From positions 97,018,711 through 97,082,710 of the forward strand of contig NC_061120.1 in the NCBI RefSeq assembly GCF_002878395.1: a stretch of 64,000 nt of DNA. The letters run 5' to 3'. The position numbers and the translations under genes were made by a program. Source of the stretch: Capsicum annuum. Taxonomy: Eukaryota > Streptophyta > Magnoliopsida > Solanales > Solanaceae. Below the pieces are notes generated by a model that saw only the letters and a list, made by a program, of their open reading frames with translations, was not told the origin of the DNA and searched no databases. Positions 1-11,685 of the stretch are shown piece by piece. Numbering within the stretch: position 1 is the first letter of the stretch; each line of letters opens with the position of its first letter.

Positions 1-72
1 TCAAGAGAAATAAAGAAGTGTCATCCCTTCTCTCTCTATCTATTCTTCTTTTCTACTTTATTGTATATAACA
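1..72 (+). repeat. End of the 5' LTR of copia K
   Basis: The last ~72 bases of an LTR ending in ataaca. They match the end of the LTR at 3797-4020 (shared ctctattcttcttctctact block). Confidence 0.75.
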
Positions 73-84
73 TGTTATCAGCAT
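73..84 (+). other. Primer-binding site of copia K
   Basis: tgttatcagcat directly follows the LTR end. It is close to the initiator-tRNA-Met complement used by many plant copia elements (tggtatcagagc-like). Confidence 0.55.
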
Positions 85-299
85 GATGATCTACTATTTT
101 GAATAACCATGTTAAGATCTACCATCTTGAATAAACTTGCTAAAGAAAAAAGAAGATAAGAATTATACCAGGTATTTTGTCAGCATTATCTTTTTCATTG
201 GCTTGTTTCAATTATCCCAGTTATTACCTCCCTCTGTTGTGTTGAAAATTATGACAGAAACAAGTCGCCAATTTTTTTTAGTGAGATTCATGCAACTGC

Positions 300-1560
300 A
301 GATGTGGCATAAATAAAATCAAGTTACCTAACCTTGATTTACTTATTAGTTGTAATTGATTTAGCACTTGATTTCCATAAAAAAAAGTTGTTATTAAAGA
401 AATTACTCAAATATCGATGCCCATCTTTATAATTTGCTAACTCCAAGAATTAAAAGTAATTATATATGTCTTGAGTTTATGCTGGAATGATTAAATCAAT
501 ATGTTGTGCCGCGAATTATTAACTTTTTATCGGCTTACATGACTCCTAAGAACTGTCAACTAGAGTATGTTTCTTGTTAGTTCAAAAAGAACAAAAAAGG
601 TTATAAATATTGACATTATTATATTGTTGAAATAATTTATTTTCTTCTATGTAATGATTATTATAGACCAAATATGTGTCATATGTTTTTGCTTATTTAT
701 TGATTGAGGGTAACATGATGTATTTAAGTTTTATCGCATTAATCGAGTAAAACATCGAATTAGAGTCCTAATGCATCATGTGATAAGATGTCAGATTTAA
801 GTTTCATGAATTTATAAGCCTAAGAAGTCTTTATATGGATAAGACATGAAATTGAATCTCAATGCACCATGTTGATGATATAATGATGGCTAAGAAAAAA
901 TAATGTGTATTTCATGAAAAGTCATGAAACATGTCTCATTGAATATGCTCTATTTCCTAAGTGAATGTGGTAGCAATGCTTAATATGGCTGAAAGAAAAT
1001 AAGTGATTGAACGTACGAATATAAGCATGGAGAGACAATATAATAATTATCATCAAAAGTGATAATATTTTCATATATTTATTATGATTATAAGATATGC
1101 TAGAGAAATATTCTCTACAATCATATGTATGCCTCGATTTGCTCTTGAATTAGCAATATTTTGAAAGAGGATATAAGCTATCATAATTTGATACGCTTCA
1201 TGCACGATTATATTCCATTCCTGGGGAATGAGATTTTTGGTTATTATAAATACAGATTTATATTCTGGGGGTGAATGTGACTGCATATAAATTCAAATGT
1301 GTTCTTAGTTATAAAAATATCACAATCCACCTCTAAAGGAGGCAGAATACTAAAAGATTGAATATCTTCAAGTTACTATGATAAGAAACGTGAATGTGAA
1401 AAGTTATTGAAGCATGATGAGATTACATGTCATAATAAACTAAGAGTTTATTGTTTATTGATAAAAAATTCTTATCATAGTAAATCAGAAGTTTACTATA
1501 GTGAAAAACACATGTCATGGTAAACTTGGAGTTTATTAGAATAAAAGTTCATAAATTGAC
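300..1560 (+). other. Decayed 5' interior of copia K, no recognisable gag
   Basis: AT-rich sequence where gag should lie, between the primer site and the first recognisable integrase. I could not recover gag motifs, so it is either deeply decayed or partly replaced. At ~1425-1545 three units of ~55 bases each contain a small inverted repeat (taaactaagagttta, agtaaatcagaagtttact, taaacttggagttta). Confidence 0.4.
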
Positions 1561-3630
1561 ATGAATAATTGTGACATCCCGAAGATGTGCATATTGAGTA
1601 TTGACATGTAATGAAGAACTAGAAGATTCTTTAGAAATTATCTATGTTGCTTGTTCTCATGATAAGTTCGTTAGACCAACTAATATTGGGATTTGACCCC
1701 TCAAAATCTGGAAAGTTAAAAGATGAATATAAGCCTATTCACCAGTCATGAGATCTATTAGGATGCATCAATATAAGATAATCACACGTGCATTTATTGT
1801 CAACCGGCGGTTTGACATTCATAAAGTTGATTGCTCAATAAAATTGAGTTAAGAGCATGATTTTTAGATTGTATAATCAAGACAACTCATCTAGATAATG
1901 CTGATTTAGCATTGAAATATCTTTGATAAATAGCTGAAACATTGCTAATGGGAACAAAGTTTTATGCGTTGGTTTGAAATATAATATACAAAGTACTTGT
2001 ATCAAACCAATAAATTATAATTAATTTCCCCTCAAAATTGGTTCTGAGTTAGGAACCATATATTTTCCATCTAATAACTTTGATGTGCGATATGCAGTTA
2101 ATGGATATACCATAATGCACAAAGATGGATTCCTCAAACAAGATGGAGGATGTATGTTAGTTTAGCTAACATAAGGGGGAGAATATAAGCAACTATGAAA
2201 TATATTAGGAATTATCATCAAATCCTCATTCAAAAGATAATTCAAATCAAATGCCGAAAGCATTTCATATTTAAGCTGCAATTGCTCCTAGTTTATGTCC
2301 CTGAAGAACAAAGTCTATACGTGCGTGAAGCGTGTTAGTCCAATCGGTTCCAAATGAAATAATTCTTAAAAGGGATAAGGAGCGAATAATCATAGAAGGC
2401 AATGTGTTCTTGAAGAGCTTACGATACAACACTTCATGAAACCTTATGAGAGGTTCAGGTACCTGAAAATAGTGAAGTGATAAGATCTCAAAATGTAATG
2501 TCACATTGTGAATCGATACAAAATGATATATCATCGACTATATCTTTGATATAATATTGGCGCATTATCGTGTAAGATTACGAGGATCCAAATTCTATGT
2601 TTATTTAAGCATACTGATGTAGAAATATTTATCAAGTGACATGAAATGATGTATCTTGATAAGTGTAAGATTTATTTGATTTGTAGTCTAGACACTTGAA
2701 GATGTCACATATGAAAGGTTGAATATTGTCACTTGACATAATTAAAATGAAAAATTTCTAAGGATTCAAAATGTTTGAAGCATATAAAAGTTTCTGGGAA
2801 ACTTATTTAGAATCCTTATACTGTATAAGTTTATAGCTTGAAAATTATTGGAACTCTTGGAGAGTTTTTAAAAGTAATAGATTATTTGCTGAAGTGAGAA
2901 ATATACCAAATTAGATTGGTTATGAAGTACCATATCTTAGTGCAAGTGGTGCACTAATGTATCCTACAAATACTACAATGCCTGATATAGCCTTTTCAAT
3001 CTATTTGTTAGCAAGGTATATTTCTGCTCCTACCAAGAGATATCGAAATGGGATTAAAGATGTGAGTTTATTTTATTTTAAAGATTGCAGTCCCGATCTT
3101 ATTGGTTATGCTAATGCTGGGTACTTATCTGACCCGCATATGCTCGGTTTCAAACATGCAATGTATTCACATATGTGGATACTTTCATATCTTGGAGATA
3201 TACAAAGTAGTCTATCTTGCCACTTCATCGAATCATGATGAGATAATAACTATTCATGAAAAAAGTCGAGAATGTGTATGGTTGAGGTTCATGATACAAC
3301 TCATTCGAGAAAAATATGGTTTGAAATGTGACAATATACCCATAATTTTATACGGAGATAATGAAGCTGCATAGCACATCTTAATGGGGCATTCATAAAA
3401 GGAAATAAAATGAAGCACATTTGGCCAAAACTTTTCTATATACATGAGCTCCAAAAGAAGGGTGAAATTAACATGCAACAGATTCATTCAAGTAACAATG
3501 TGGCTGATTTATTCACCAAGTCTCTTCCAATTACAACTTTCAAGAAGATAGTACACAAAATTGGGATATAAAGGTTCAAAGATGTTCTCATTAAAGGAGT
3601 TCATACATGTAATACTTTTTTTCCTTTACG
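1560..3630 (+). pseudogene. Copia K pol remnant (integrase, RT tail, RNase H)
   Basis: Broken polyprotein of a copia element; intact homologues integrate the cDNA and copy the RNA. Around 1800-1960 frameshifted integrase core can be followed (a degenerate RLDNA-like region). At 2150-2560 the linker between integrase and RT is recognisable. The best part is 2922-3560: VPYLSASGALMY, PDIAFSIYLLARY, DLIGYANAGYLSDPH, then CVWLRFMIQLIREKYGLKC and NNVADLFTKSLP in shifting frames, the typical end of RT plus RNase H. About 12 residues are missing after NGIKD (near 3060), where the family has an ILRYLRGT-like segment. Most of the RT catalytic core is gone. Stops and shifts exclude function. Confidence 0.85.
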
Positions 3631-3784
3631 AGGTTTTGTCCCACAGAATTTTTCTTGTAAGGTTTTTAACGACACAGCCTATATGCGTATTATTAAAAAT
3701 GTGTACTCTTTTTGATTCACTAGATTTTTTTCTCAATTTTTTCTAGTAAGGTTTTAATGTAACACATTATCTATCAATTAGACA

Positions 3785-3796
3785 TTCAAGGAGGAG
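3785..3796 (+). other. Polypurine tract of copia K
   Basis: A purine run (caaggaggag) lies immediately before the LTR start at 3797, the place where plus-strand DNA synthesis is primed. Confidence 0.6.
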
Positions 3797-4020
3797 TGTC
3801 ATAAATATATTTACATTATAGTGAATGTCTATAAAAAATATAGATAAGATCTAGTTGATATGTATTAAGATTTTAAATATCTATCTTTTAGACAGAAAGT
3901 AGGAGTAAATTTCCCTATAAATAAAGAAATTTTATTCATTATAAATCATTCTCAAGAATCTATTAAAAAGTCTCCTCTCTTTTGTCTCTATTCTTCTTCT
4001 CTACTTTATGTTTCATAACA
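3797..4020 (+). repeat. 3' LTR of copia K
   Basis: 224-base LTR starting tgtcataaatat and ending cataaca. Its end is shared with bases 1-72. It is short, as in several plant copia lineages. TG...CA termini are present. Confidence 0.75.
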
Positions 4021-4690
4021 ATAGATTGATTTTTTTATTATTACAGAAAAATTGATCGCAATAAATCATTATCTAAAAAACATAAACTAATTTTGAATGT
4101 TGCAGAAAATTGTTAAATTTGTAAAAAATTATTGTTTAAAGCAAAAGTGATTTTATTATTGCAGAAAACTATTGTTTAAAAAAAGAAATAGATTTTATTA
4201 TTTTAGAAAATTATTAAACAAATTTACAAAAATTATTATTTAAAGCAGAACCAAATTTTTATTATTGCAAAAAACTGTTAAACAGATTTACAGAAAATTA
4301 TTACTTTAAAGCAGAAAATGAGTTTATTGTTAAAAAAAATTATGAAACTGATTATTATTGCAGAAAGTATTAAAACTAATTTTTTGTTGGAAAAGTATTA
4401 AACTATTTTTTGTTGTTATTGCAGAAATTTTTTTATAGGACAAGATTTAAGATTTAATTGCTAAAAAATGCTTTAAATATTCTGAAAATCAAAACTAATT
4501 GTGGTAAAATAAATTAAACATGCCAAAAACTAGTTAACACAGTATAAGTTAATTTGACATGCTCGTAGTTGATTTAATGAAGTCAATTAGTAATCCTAAA
4601 ACATGGCTTCTAGGTGACAAATAAATCAATTAATAAATTCAAGATTATATTTCGTCTAAATGATTCATATAAACACATAATCCACATAAT
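4021..4690. repeat. AT-rich imperfect tandem repeats
   Basis: At 4021-4440 a unit resembling ttattattgcagaaaattat, often followed by taaac and an a/t-rich spacer, recurs about eight times with heavy decay. Beyond 4440 I see only AT-rich unique sequence and no coding signal. Confidence 0.5.
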
Positions 4691-5241
4691 TTCCGCCCCT
4701 CGCAAGCAGTCTCATAATTTTATTATTACATAGTAGAGGTTTATACAATAATATTACAGACCAACGATTAATAGAAAAAAAAAAGACCAGGAAAAAAAAA
4801 CTAGGCCGCCCCTCCCCATAACTTCAAGGCAACTCTTCAAACCCCAAGATGCACCTATTAAGCACAAACGCAAAACTGGAACCAATATAAAGAGAAAGAA
4901 ACAATGAAGCAGAGGCACAACAAACACAAGACAGATAAAACAACATGGTTACTTTGATTGGATTCTATAGGCATGTTTTTCTAAAGGTTTCACAATACCA
5001 TAAAGTCACCACATAAATATGAAAATTACATCAATAAAAACTTGCCGATAAGAAGCAAACAAATAATAAGAAGAAGACCTTAAGCAAAGCAATTCAAAAG
5101 ACGGAATCGAATGCTTCTTCGAAATTCAGAAGTGTCAAAGAAACTTGAAAATATTTTTTAACTTTTTTTATAGAGAAATAAATATAGCTAGTAGTGAGTA
5201 ATAACAAATGAAAGGTGTTCCAACTTGAATGAGGGAAGAGT

Positions 5242-5250
5242 CTTTATATA
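5242..5250 (-). promoter_or_regulatory. TATA-like site
   Basis: On the minus strand the sequence reads tatataaag, followed by a ctcttccctc stretch, a typical spacing for a plant or LTR promoter. It has no associated coding region I can defend. Confidence 0.3.
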
Positions 5251-5782
5251 GTGAAAGTAATGACGAATTAAAGGAAGCAAAAATATTCAAAATCAACCAA
5301 GGGAAAGTAAAAGAGGAAGAAGGGATATTCCCAAAATCAGATTAATAAACCAAATCAATAAAAGGGGAGGAAAATATTCTAAATCACCATAAATTTTTAC
5401 ACACAATCTATTAAAACCGGAAAAAGGTAAGAGAGAGCCCACATGATTTTCTTTTTGAATTTTTATTACAATAAATAGGCAACAATGAGGCTGCCAATTT
5501 ATTCAAAATTTAAATTGAGCAAATTAACTAATACATATATTCTCAATGACACTCAAATCATATATTTACCATAAATATTCAAGTACCAAGGCTGTCATGT
5601 AAAGGGAGAAAATAGCCAAAGTGAAACCACCTACAACCCATGACTTTAATTCCAATAAGGGGACTGAATCAATTAACGGATACAACAATAACAACTAGTT
5701 TGGCAACCAGGTTTATCATATAAAATACAAATCAGTCGCACCTGATAAACTCTTTACAAACATTGATCAATAAGCAAGAAGA

Positions 5783-6135
5783 AACAATAACCACAACATA
5801 CTCCGTGTATTCCCACATACTGAGGCCTGGGAAGGTAGAGTATACGCAGAGAGAGGTTATTTTCGATAGATCCTAGCTTAGGACCGCAGTATAACAGACA
5901 CAAAACATAAATGCATATAAACTAGTACATTATGCAAAATAAACTAACACTGCTATCCATAAAGCGATACTACATTCACAAGATAATATTAAAAACTATC
6001 TATCCGAAACCATAGACATCACGAATAAGAAATTTCAGGCACAAATAAAGAATGCTTCCCTACTATTACCGACGCACTCTTACCCCCTAACCCTCTATCC
6101 TACTCTGCGTCCTTCGCACCTTCTTTGAAAGGGTC
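5783..6135 (-). mobile_element. Non-LTR retroposon 3' end, copy 1
   Basis: On the minus strand this reads ...gatgtctatggtttcggat...ggatctatcgaaaataacc...gtatactctacc...gggaatacacggagtatgtt, then a gttgtggttattgtt tail. It aligns along its length with the plus-strand copy at 40357-40660. The conserved tail block and gtt-rich 3' end are those of a LINE/SINE-type retroposon that I associate with Solanaceae. It has no coding capacity. Its upstream limit is approximate. Confidence 0.65.
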
Positions 6136-6862
6136 AATAAGCAAGCATATAAATAAAATCAACATCTAATTCAAAATTAGGGTCGGAATCAAACTCGTGC
6201 AATTTTGGGGTTTTCACATATATCGATCAAGATTAATAAATAATCATGTATTCAAAAAAATTAAATCAAAATTCAAAGTAAAATATAGCCAATTTTGAAT
6301 CTAAGAATCTGCCAAAGAAAGTAAAAGGGTAGAAGAAGATTTAGGCAAAACTTAAAAAGGGAAAGAAACCTGAGACGGATTCACATTTGTGAATCTGTCA
6401 TGTACTTGAAATGATTTTTCGGTGAATTTGAATTAAGGTCAAGGGCGGCGAAGCGACAGTGGCAGCTGGGCTTCCGTCGATGGGGGCGGGTCACTGGCGT
6501 ACACTCTCTGGAGGCATCGTTGTGATGCTTGTCGTCATTAGTATTATTTTGTTTGGTAGTAGACGACATGGAGAACGGAGCGATGATGGCTGGTCGGAGC
6601 GTGGTTTGACGGAGAGCAGCAACAAGAGAAGAACAGTATGATGTTGTGGTGGTGCGACAGCTAACTATTTTCGCAAAGAATAAGAGGTGGAGTTCGTTGG
6701 AGATAGAGAGTGCAGATGAAGGCCTAGCAGTCTTTGCCGCGGGGTGGCGACGACGAAAAAGGCGAACGTAGAAAAGAGAGAAATGGGTGGTATGGTCGTC
6801 GATCGATCGGTGATTAATTTTGGTGGCAGCAGGTAGTGGCGAGGTTCATCGGCCATGGCCAA

Positions 6863-6870
6863 TTTTATAG
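6863..6870 (-). promoter_or_regulatory. TATA box of the minus-oriented block
   Basis: ctataaaa on the minus strand, preceded by a ctctctccc-type pyrimidine run and followed within 30 bases by GC-rich, potentially transcribed sequence. It resembles a core promoter of an LTR or a plant gene. Confidence 0.45.
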
Positions 6871-7154
6871 AGAGAGGGGAGAGAGGGAGAGAGAAGAAGT
6901 TGCGGCTGTTTTGAGAAAATGGGAGTTGGAGTTTGGGTTTGTGATTTAGAAGAATGGAAAGAATGATTTCATCTTAGTTGTTGGATCAATCTTGATCAAT
7001 GGGTAGGATTAAAATTGAATTTATAAATCAGTTTTTTTTTAGAAAGATGAGTTGGGTATTTTAAATTGGACCAAATTTGGCTAAATTGACATTTAATTAG
7101 GTATAAAAATGACTAAAACTTAAATATAGGAGAAATTAAATGGAATTGGCTGCT

Positions 7155-7157
7155 ATT

Positions 7158-7210
<53 letters not shown>
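7155..7210. repeat. (TAA)n microsatellite
   Basis: Uninterrupted run of roughly 18 taa units in the Ogre 3' LTR. The matching site in the 5' LTR (17158-17215) is shorter and interrupted by ca and ga changes. Confidence 0.95.
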
Positions 7211-7211
<1 letters not shown>

Positions 7212-7375
7212 CTAGATGTTTGTGAATAAAGTGTGTGAATATTAAATAATTTTATAAGTTTTAACAAGTTTCATAAAAATATTATATTTTAAATTGATAG
7301 ATTGTATCTAATATAAAAATGATAATACAAAAGTAAAAAAATAAATTGTACATTTTCAAATCATGAATGTGACAT

Positions 7376-7383
7376 GTCAAGAC
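7376..7383 (+). other. hAT target-site duplication, left
   Basis: gtcaagac, paired with gttaagat at 11686-11693 (6 of 8 match). The uninterrupted LTR copy has a single equivalent site at ~17378-17386. The exact phase is uncertain by a base or two. Confidence 0.55.
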
Positions 7384-7690
7384 AAACCTGTCATATGGGC
7401 TGAATCGGCCCATTTCAGCCTGGTTAACCTGGCTTATTTAGAGGGATTGGCCTGGTATGAACCTATCTGGTGGGCTACCGGTTTCCTGGGCCATCGGTCC
7501 CGGGCTGGACCGTCTAAGAAGGTTAACCCGGTGGACAGGTCCAGTTACGAAATCGGATCAGGCCTACTGGTTACCCAGTCCGATTACTCAATTCTTTTAA
7601 AAAAAAATATTTGGACCATTTAAGAAATTTGTCAAATTGGACCGTTGGCCCAATGGCATTATAGCCGTTGGCAGCCCAATGACCAATTGG
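7384..7690 (+). repeat. hAT left terminal and subterminal region
   Basis: Contains acctgtca, then many short GC-rich words in both orientations (ggcccatttc, accggt, ggaccgt, ggttaacc). It contrasts sharply with the surrounding AT-rich DNA. In hAT elements such regions bind transposase. Confidence 0.6.
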
Positions 7691-8022
7691 CATTTTACCC
7701 CATTATTTAAAAAAAATAATTTCAAAAATGTCCTATAAATACCCCATTTCAAAAATCATTTTTCACACAACTCACAATCTCAATCTCTCTCATTCTCTCT
7801 CAAATATTCTAGTTATCTTTAAAAGTGCTCAATTTTATTTTTTAATTTTGTAATTATAAATATTAAGTGAAAGTTTTCGAAAGTCACAACTTTCGGATAC
7901 TCTCAAAATTTGATATTGTCGTTCCATCTCTTACTTTTAATTTTTAATTATTGTATTATTAGTTGAATATTTATTTTTATTATATTTGTGTATTTTGAAT
8001 ATTTATTAGTTTAATTTGGAGT

Positions 8023-10354
8023 ATGGATAAATTAAGAAACATCGGTAAAAGTGTTAAAAAAATTTATCCCAAAAGTTGTAGTGGTAGTAAAAAACGAATT
8101 GCTAGAGATTTCGATGGAGGTAGTTCAAGTACTAGATGTATCCCTGTGACTCCGATATCAATTAGTCAACCTTTTAAAGATGAAATACGTGTAGATGCTC
8201 ACGATATAAATTATTTAGAAGCTCAGAGAAATTATGGTAAAGCAGAAGAGAATGAAGTAAACGCAGTTGATTTAAAGGTAGATGATGAAAATATTGGTGA
8301 GACACCCGAAGTCGGTAATGCTAATATTAGATTTGAATCGGTTAATCTTCCTCCCCATGCTCTTCGTGCCCCCGTAAGATCTCGTAGAAGAACTAGTATT
8401 GCATGATTTTTTTTTGTTCAAAAATAGAAGGAGAAACTAAGGTTCAATGCAAAATTTGTGAATTGGTATATAAGCATAACATCGGAGGCAATAAAGGAGG
8501 TACGGGTTCGTTGATGAGACATTTAAGAGAAAAACACTCATTAGAGCTAAGTCTCACACAAGGTGGTGAGGCTTTTAGTGGGCCAACACAAAATAGATTA
8601 AACCCAACAACTGGCCAATTAGTTAAGAATTATAATAAAATGAAAGACCAGAAAGAAATAGCCAAAATGATAGCTGTGGGTTGTTTTCCTTTCTCTTTTG
8701 CTTCTTCAGGTGCTTTAATTCATTATATTCAAGCGATTTATAATCCTATATTTATAGATATTCCTAGAAGTACTTATCGGGCTGATATTTCTAGACTTCA
8801 TGCACAATATATTTATTATTTATATGCATTATTACAAAATATTCCATGTGGAATTGCGATAACTTCTGATCTTAGTCGCGTTGTTAATAAAATAATTACT
8901 TAGCAATTAGTTATCACTGGATAGATAGTAATTTTGTTATGCAAAAATGTATTCTAGCATTTTTGTATGATGAAGATCGTAGACTCACTAAAAAAATTAT
9001 TTCTGAATCTATTTCTAAAGTTGCAAAATATTATTGTATTTAAAGAAAAGTTTTATGTATATCTTTTGATAATGTATCTAACAACAAGACTCCTGTTGAC
9101 TTGTTAAAAGTTGAACTTTCTCCGCCGTGACTGGTAATATTTTATGTTAAGTGTGCTTGTCATATATATAATTTAATCCTAAGAGATGGTTTTGAATTTT
9201 TTTTTAGCTTTACATTGAAAAGATAAGGTTTGTTGTTGGTTTTATTCAAGGAAATAATCAAAAACTTAAAATGAAAGAATTTAAAACTAAATGTGAACAA
9301 AATAGACTTAGATCGATATTTATGCCTGAAGAATGTGATACTAGATGGAATGCTACTTATAATTATTTATGAACTTGTCTTACTTATAAAGTTTCTATTA
9401 CAATGACTTTTAATCAATATTCTGATTTTTTTCTTGAGTGTATACTACATGATTTTGATTGGGCTGCATTTGTTGATCTTGTTAAATTTTTGAAATCTTT
9501 TTATATAGCTACATGATCTTGTTTGTAATATTTTAGCTGATTTAGCTGACATTTCTTGTTTTCTTAAAAAATATAAGAATAAAGAAGGTTAAAAGAAGTT
9601 ATTACTGCTATGATTACTAAATTTAAAAAATATTTTTATCCGTTTTACCTAATTTACTTGATTGGTGTTATACTAAATTCATGTATGAAATATAATACTA
9701 TGTCCAAAATTAGTTCTATTATATATAATTCTGTAGAGATAAAGCCTGAAGAAAAACATTCTTTGTTTACGGCTATGAGTGAAGCGAACAGTTACATGAA
9801 AGCATTATATAACTATTATGCAGATTTACTTGATGAAGTCGTACCGAAAAATATCACTTCAACTGTTGCTCCTCAAACTACCGAGGAGTCATCATCTTCT
9901 AAAAGGCCGTCACATAGTAGTTTTCCTGATTACTTTTTTGGTTTAAATATTTGAAATAGGGTGCAACTTTCATAACACAAAACACATTCTCGCAAAGCAC
10001 TTAAGTATTATCTTCGACAGCCGATAGAGGGTCGTATTCAATGTCAACTGTTGCATCGGAGTACACTTTTAGTCAGGGACGACAACAACTTGGAGACAAC
10101 CGATACTCATTGGGAGACAATGCTATGAATGTTCTAGTTTGACTTAAAGATTGAATTAGAGAGGAACAAAGAAATGAAGGAATGGAGGTGGAGTAGGCAG
10201 AAGAACAGAATCTTGAAGAATTATGGCTTCAAGGGAGAACTCAGTAAAATCAAGTCCAATGCATGATTTTGCCCCCATTGATTTTGACTTTCCTATGGCA
10301 GTTCCCATTAATATTAACATGCATGAGATCGGAAAAATGATGCAAAATTTGTAA
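8023..10354 (+). pseudogene. hAT transposase pseudogene (BED finger, dimerisation domain)
   Basis: A hAT-family transposase excises and reinserts its element by a DDE/RNase H-like mechanism in the nucleus. The frame opens MDKLRNIGKSVKK at 8023. A frame change occurs at the T-run near 8406. The BED zinc finger follows: VQCKICELV, then SLMRHLREKH (C-x2-C ... H-x4-H), at ~8445-8540. The segment to 8901 ends at a stop. The catalytic middle (8905-9600) is readable only across frames (YHWIDSNFVMQKCILAF, FDNVSNNKTPVDLLK). 9610-9954 is open again (ITKFKKYFYPF, YNTMSKI). The C-terminal dimerisation motif STVASEYTFSQGRQQLGDN lies at ~10040-10110. An ending frame MHDFAPIDFDFPMAVPI runs to the stop at 10354. 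The multiple disruptions make it non-functional. Confidence 0.88.
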
Positions 10355-10679
10355 ATTTCTCAATCATGTAACTTATAAGTTTTGGATCATTTTGCAATCA
10401 ATAAAATACAAGATTCATTCACTCCTTACATATTTTTTTTCATTTAAATTGAATGTCTAATTTGAATTAAATATTTTTAATAAATTGCTATCAAACTTTA
10501 CAGAAAGTCATAAACATAACAAAAATATATACATTTAATGAAAAAATAAAAATAATGTTGGCAAATATTACTTAGAGAACTAGTATTGACAAATAAAAAA
10601 TACTATGTAAGTTTATCTTTTAAGTAGTGTTTGCAAATTTTTGAATATATGTTCAAGACTTCAAGTATTATTACAATGT

Positions 10680-11345
10680 ATACATTGTATGTATATATGT
10701 GTGTATATTTTCTAAAGTACTATAACGTGTAGTTTAAATATATATATATATATATATATATTCTATATATATGTCCATGTATTTTCTATAGACTAAAGTA
10801 AAATCTATGAATGTATACATATGTACATGTTTTATAAAGTAGTATATATTGTATATATATATGTGTGTGTGTGTATATATTTTCTATAGACTAATGTAGT
10901 ATATATTTAATGTATACATGTGTATATGTTTTCTAAAGTAGTATATATGTAATGTATATATATTGTATGTATATTGTTTCAAGTAGTATTTTAAGTGGTG
11001 TATATACATATATTATATTGTATGTATATATGTGTATGTATTTTCTATAGACTAAAATCTAACGTAGTATATATTTAATGTATACATGTGTATATGTTTT
11101 CTAAAGTAGTATATATGTAATGTATATATGTTTTATGTATATTGTTTTATGTAGTTTGTTAAGTAGTATATATATTATATTGTATGTATATATGTGTATA
11201 TATTTTCTTTAGACTAAAGTCTAAAGTAATATATGTTTAATGTATACATGTGTATATATTTTCTAAAGTAATATAATATGTAATGTATATATGTTATACA
11301 TTTATTGTTTAACGTATTTAAAATGTATGTATGTGTGTATATATA
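10680..11345 (+). repeat. ~161-bp tandem repeat inside hAT
   Basis: The marker ttttctatagacta recurs at ~10783, 10881 and 11042, with a variant at ~11204, giving spacings of ~98, 161 and 162 bases. Units also share atgtatacatgtgtatatg-type and ttctaaagtagtatatatg-type blocks. It lies between the transposase stop and the right subterminal region and is very rich in ta/tg steps. Confidence 0.8.
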
Positions 11346-11399
11346 GTATATATTGAAGAAAACATGTAAATTAGAATTTAATTTAATTTTTTTTACATA

Positions 11400-11685
11400 A
11401 AGGATCGGTAACCGGCCCATTTCTCGAAATGGGCTGAGCTGAACCGATCCAGACCAGTTAATACCTGTTCTACACTATGTAGGGCGATCACTGGCTGTTT
11501 GGAAATTTTTTACTGTTGATCCTAGATCAGACCGACCCATTAAGAAATAGGCTCGGACCAAATTGACCCACTCGACGAAAAAAAGCAAAAGCAAGTACAT
11601 CCTTAACGGCCTCTATTCCTGACGTGAACAACATTTAATGGGTCGGTGCTGGTTTGAACCGGACCGACCCAATTGACAGGTATAG
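11400..11685 (+). repeat. hAT right subterminal region and inverted repeat
   Basis: GC-rich block with ggcccatttc, gaaatgggc, ggaccgacccaattgacagg and a terminal tgacaggtatag. Its reverse complement begins ctatacctgtcaatt, pairing with the left end acctgtcat. Confidence 0.65.

Larger units (their letters stand above)
1..4020 (+). mobile_element. Ty1/copia retrotransposon remnant K
   Basis: Degenerate copia element on the plus strand. The window opens in the last ~72 bases of its 5' LTR, followed by a tRNA-iMet-like primer site. Decayed integrase, reverse transcriptase tail and RNase H follow, then a polypurine stretch and a 224-base 3' LTR. The end of the 3' LTR (tctattcttcttctctactt, then cataaca) matches bases ~40-72, which supports the pairing. 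The interior is only ~3.7 kb and coding is interrupted throughout, so the element is dead. No TSD can be tested because the left LTR is cut by the window edge. The lineage within copia is not assigned. Confidence 0.85.
4691..6963 (-). other. Minus-oriented leader or LTR-like block, unassigned
   Basis: Between K and the aligned edge of the Ogre LTR. Read on the minus strand it begins with a pyrimidine-rich promoter-like stretch, a TATA box (6863-6870) and a GC-rich segment (6440-6860) with two short open frames of 65 and 62 codons. AT-rich DNA, a retroposon end (5783-6135) and a second TATA-like site (5242-5250) follow. It may be the rest of a long Ogre 3' LTR (R-U5) whose 5' partner was truncated near 16963, or older flanking DNA such as a host promoter and first exon. 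Neither short frame resembles a protein I know. I do not call a gene. Confidence 0.4.
6964..7383 (-). repeat. Ogre 3' LTR, distal part
   Basis: Aligns with 16964-17385 of the 5' LTR: both contain caatcttgatcaatgg, gaaattggctgctatttta-like text followed by a taa repeat, and ttaaattgatagattgtat. Homology stops near 6964. The LTR may continue left as the 4691-6963 block. Confidence 0.8.
7384..11685 (+). mobile_element. hAT DNA transposon inserted in the Ogre 3' LTR
   Basis: A 4.3-kb element with short imperfect terminal inverted repeats: acctgtca near the left end and tgacaggt near the right end. Subterminal regions are rich in ggcc/ccgg/ggacc words. It carries a broken transposase and a tandem-repeat block. 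The insertion is proven by comparison: the Ogre 5' LTR at 17371-17391 reads straight through the site that is split here between 7383 and 11686. Confidence 0.85.

Noticed and set aside
7363..7623. 86-codon plus-strand open frame rich in Trp and Gly
   Set aside because: It covers the GC-rich hAT terminal region, where openness results from composition.
8023..10354. Domesticated hAT gene of the DAYSLEEPER or RICESLEEPER type
   Set aside because: The frame is broken several times and the gene lies between hAT terminal repeats, so it is a dead transposase, not a host gene.
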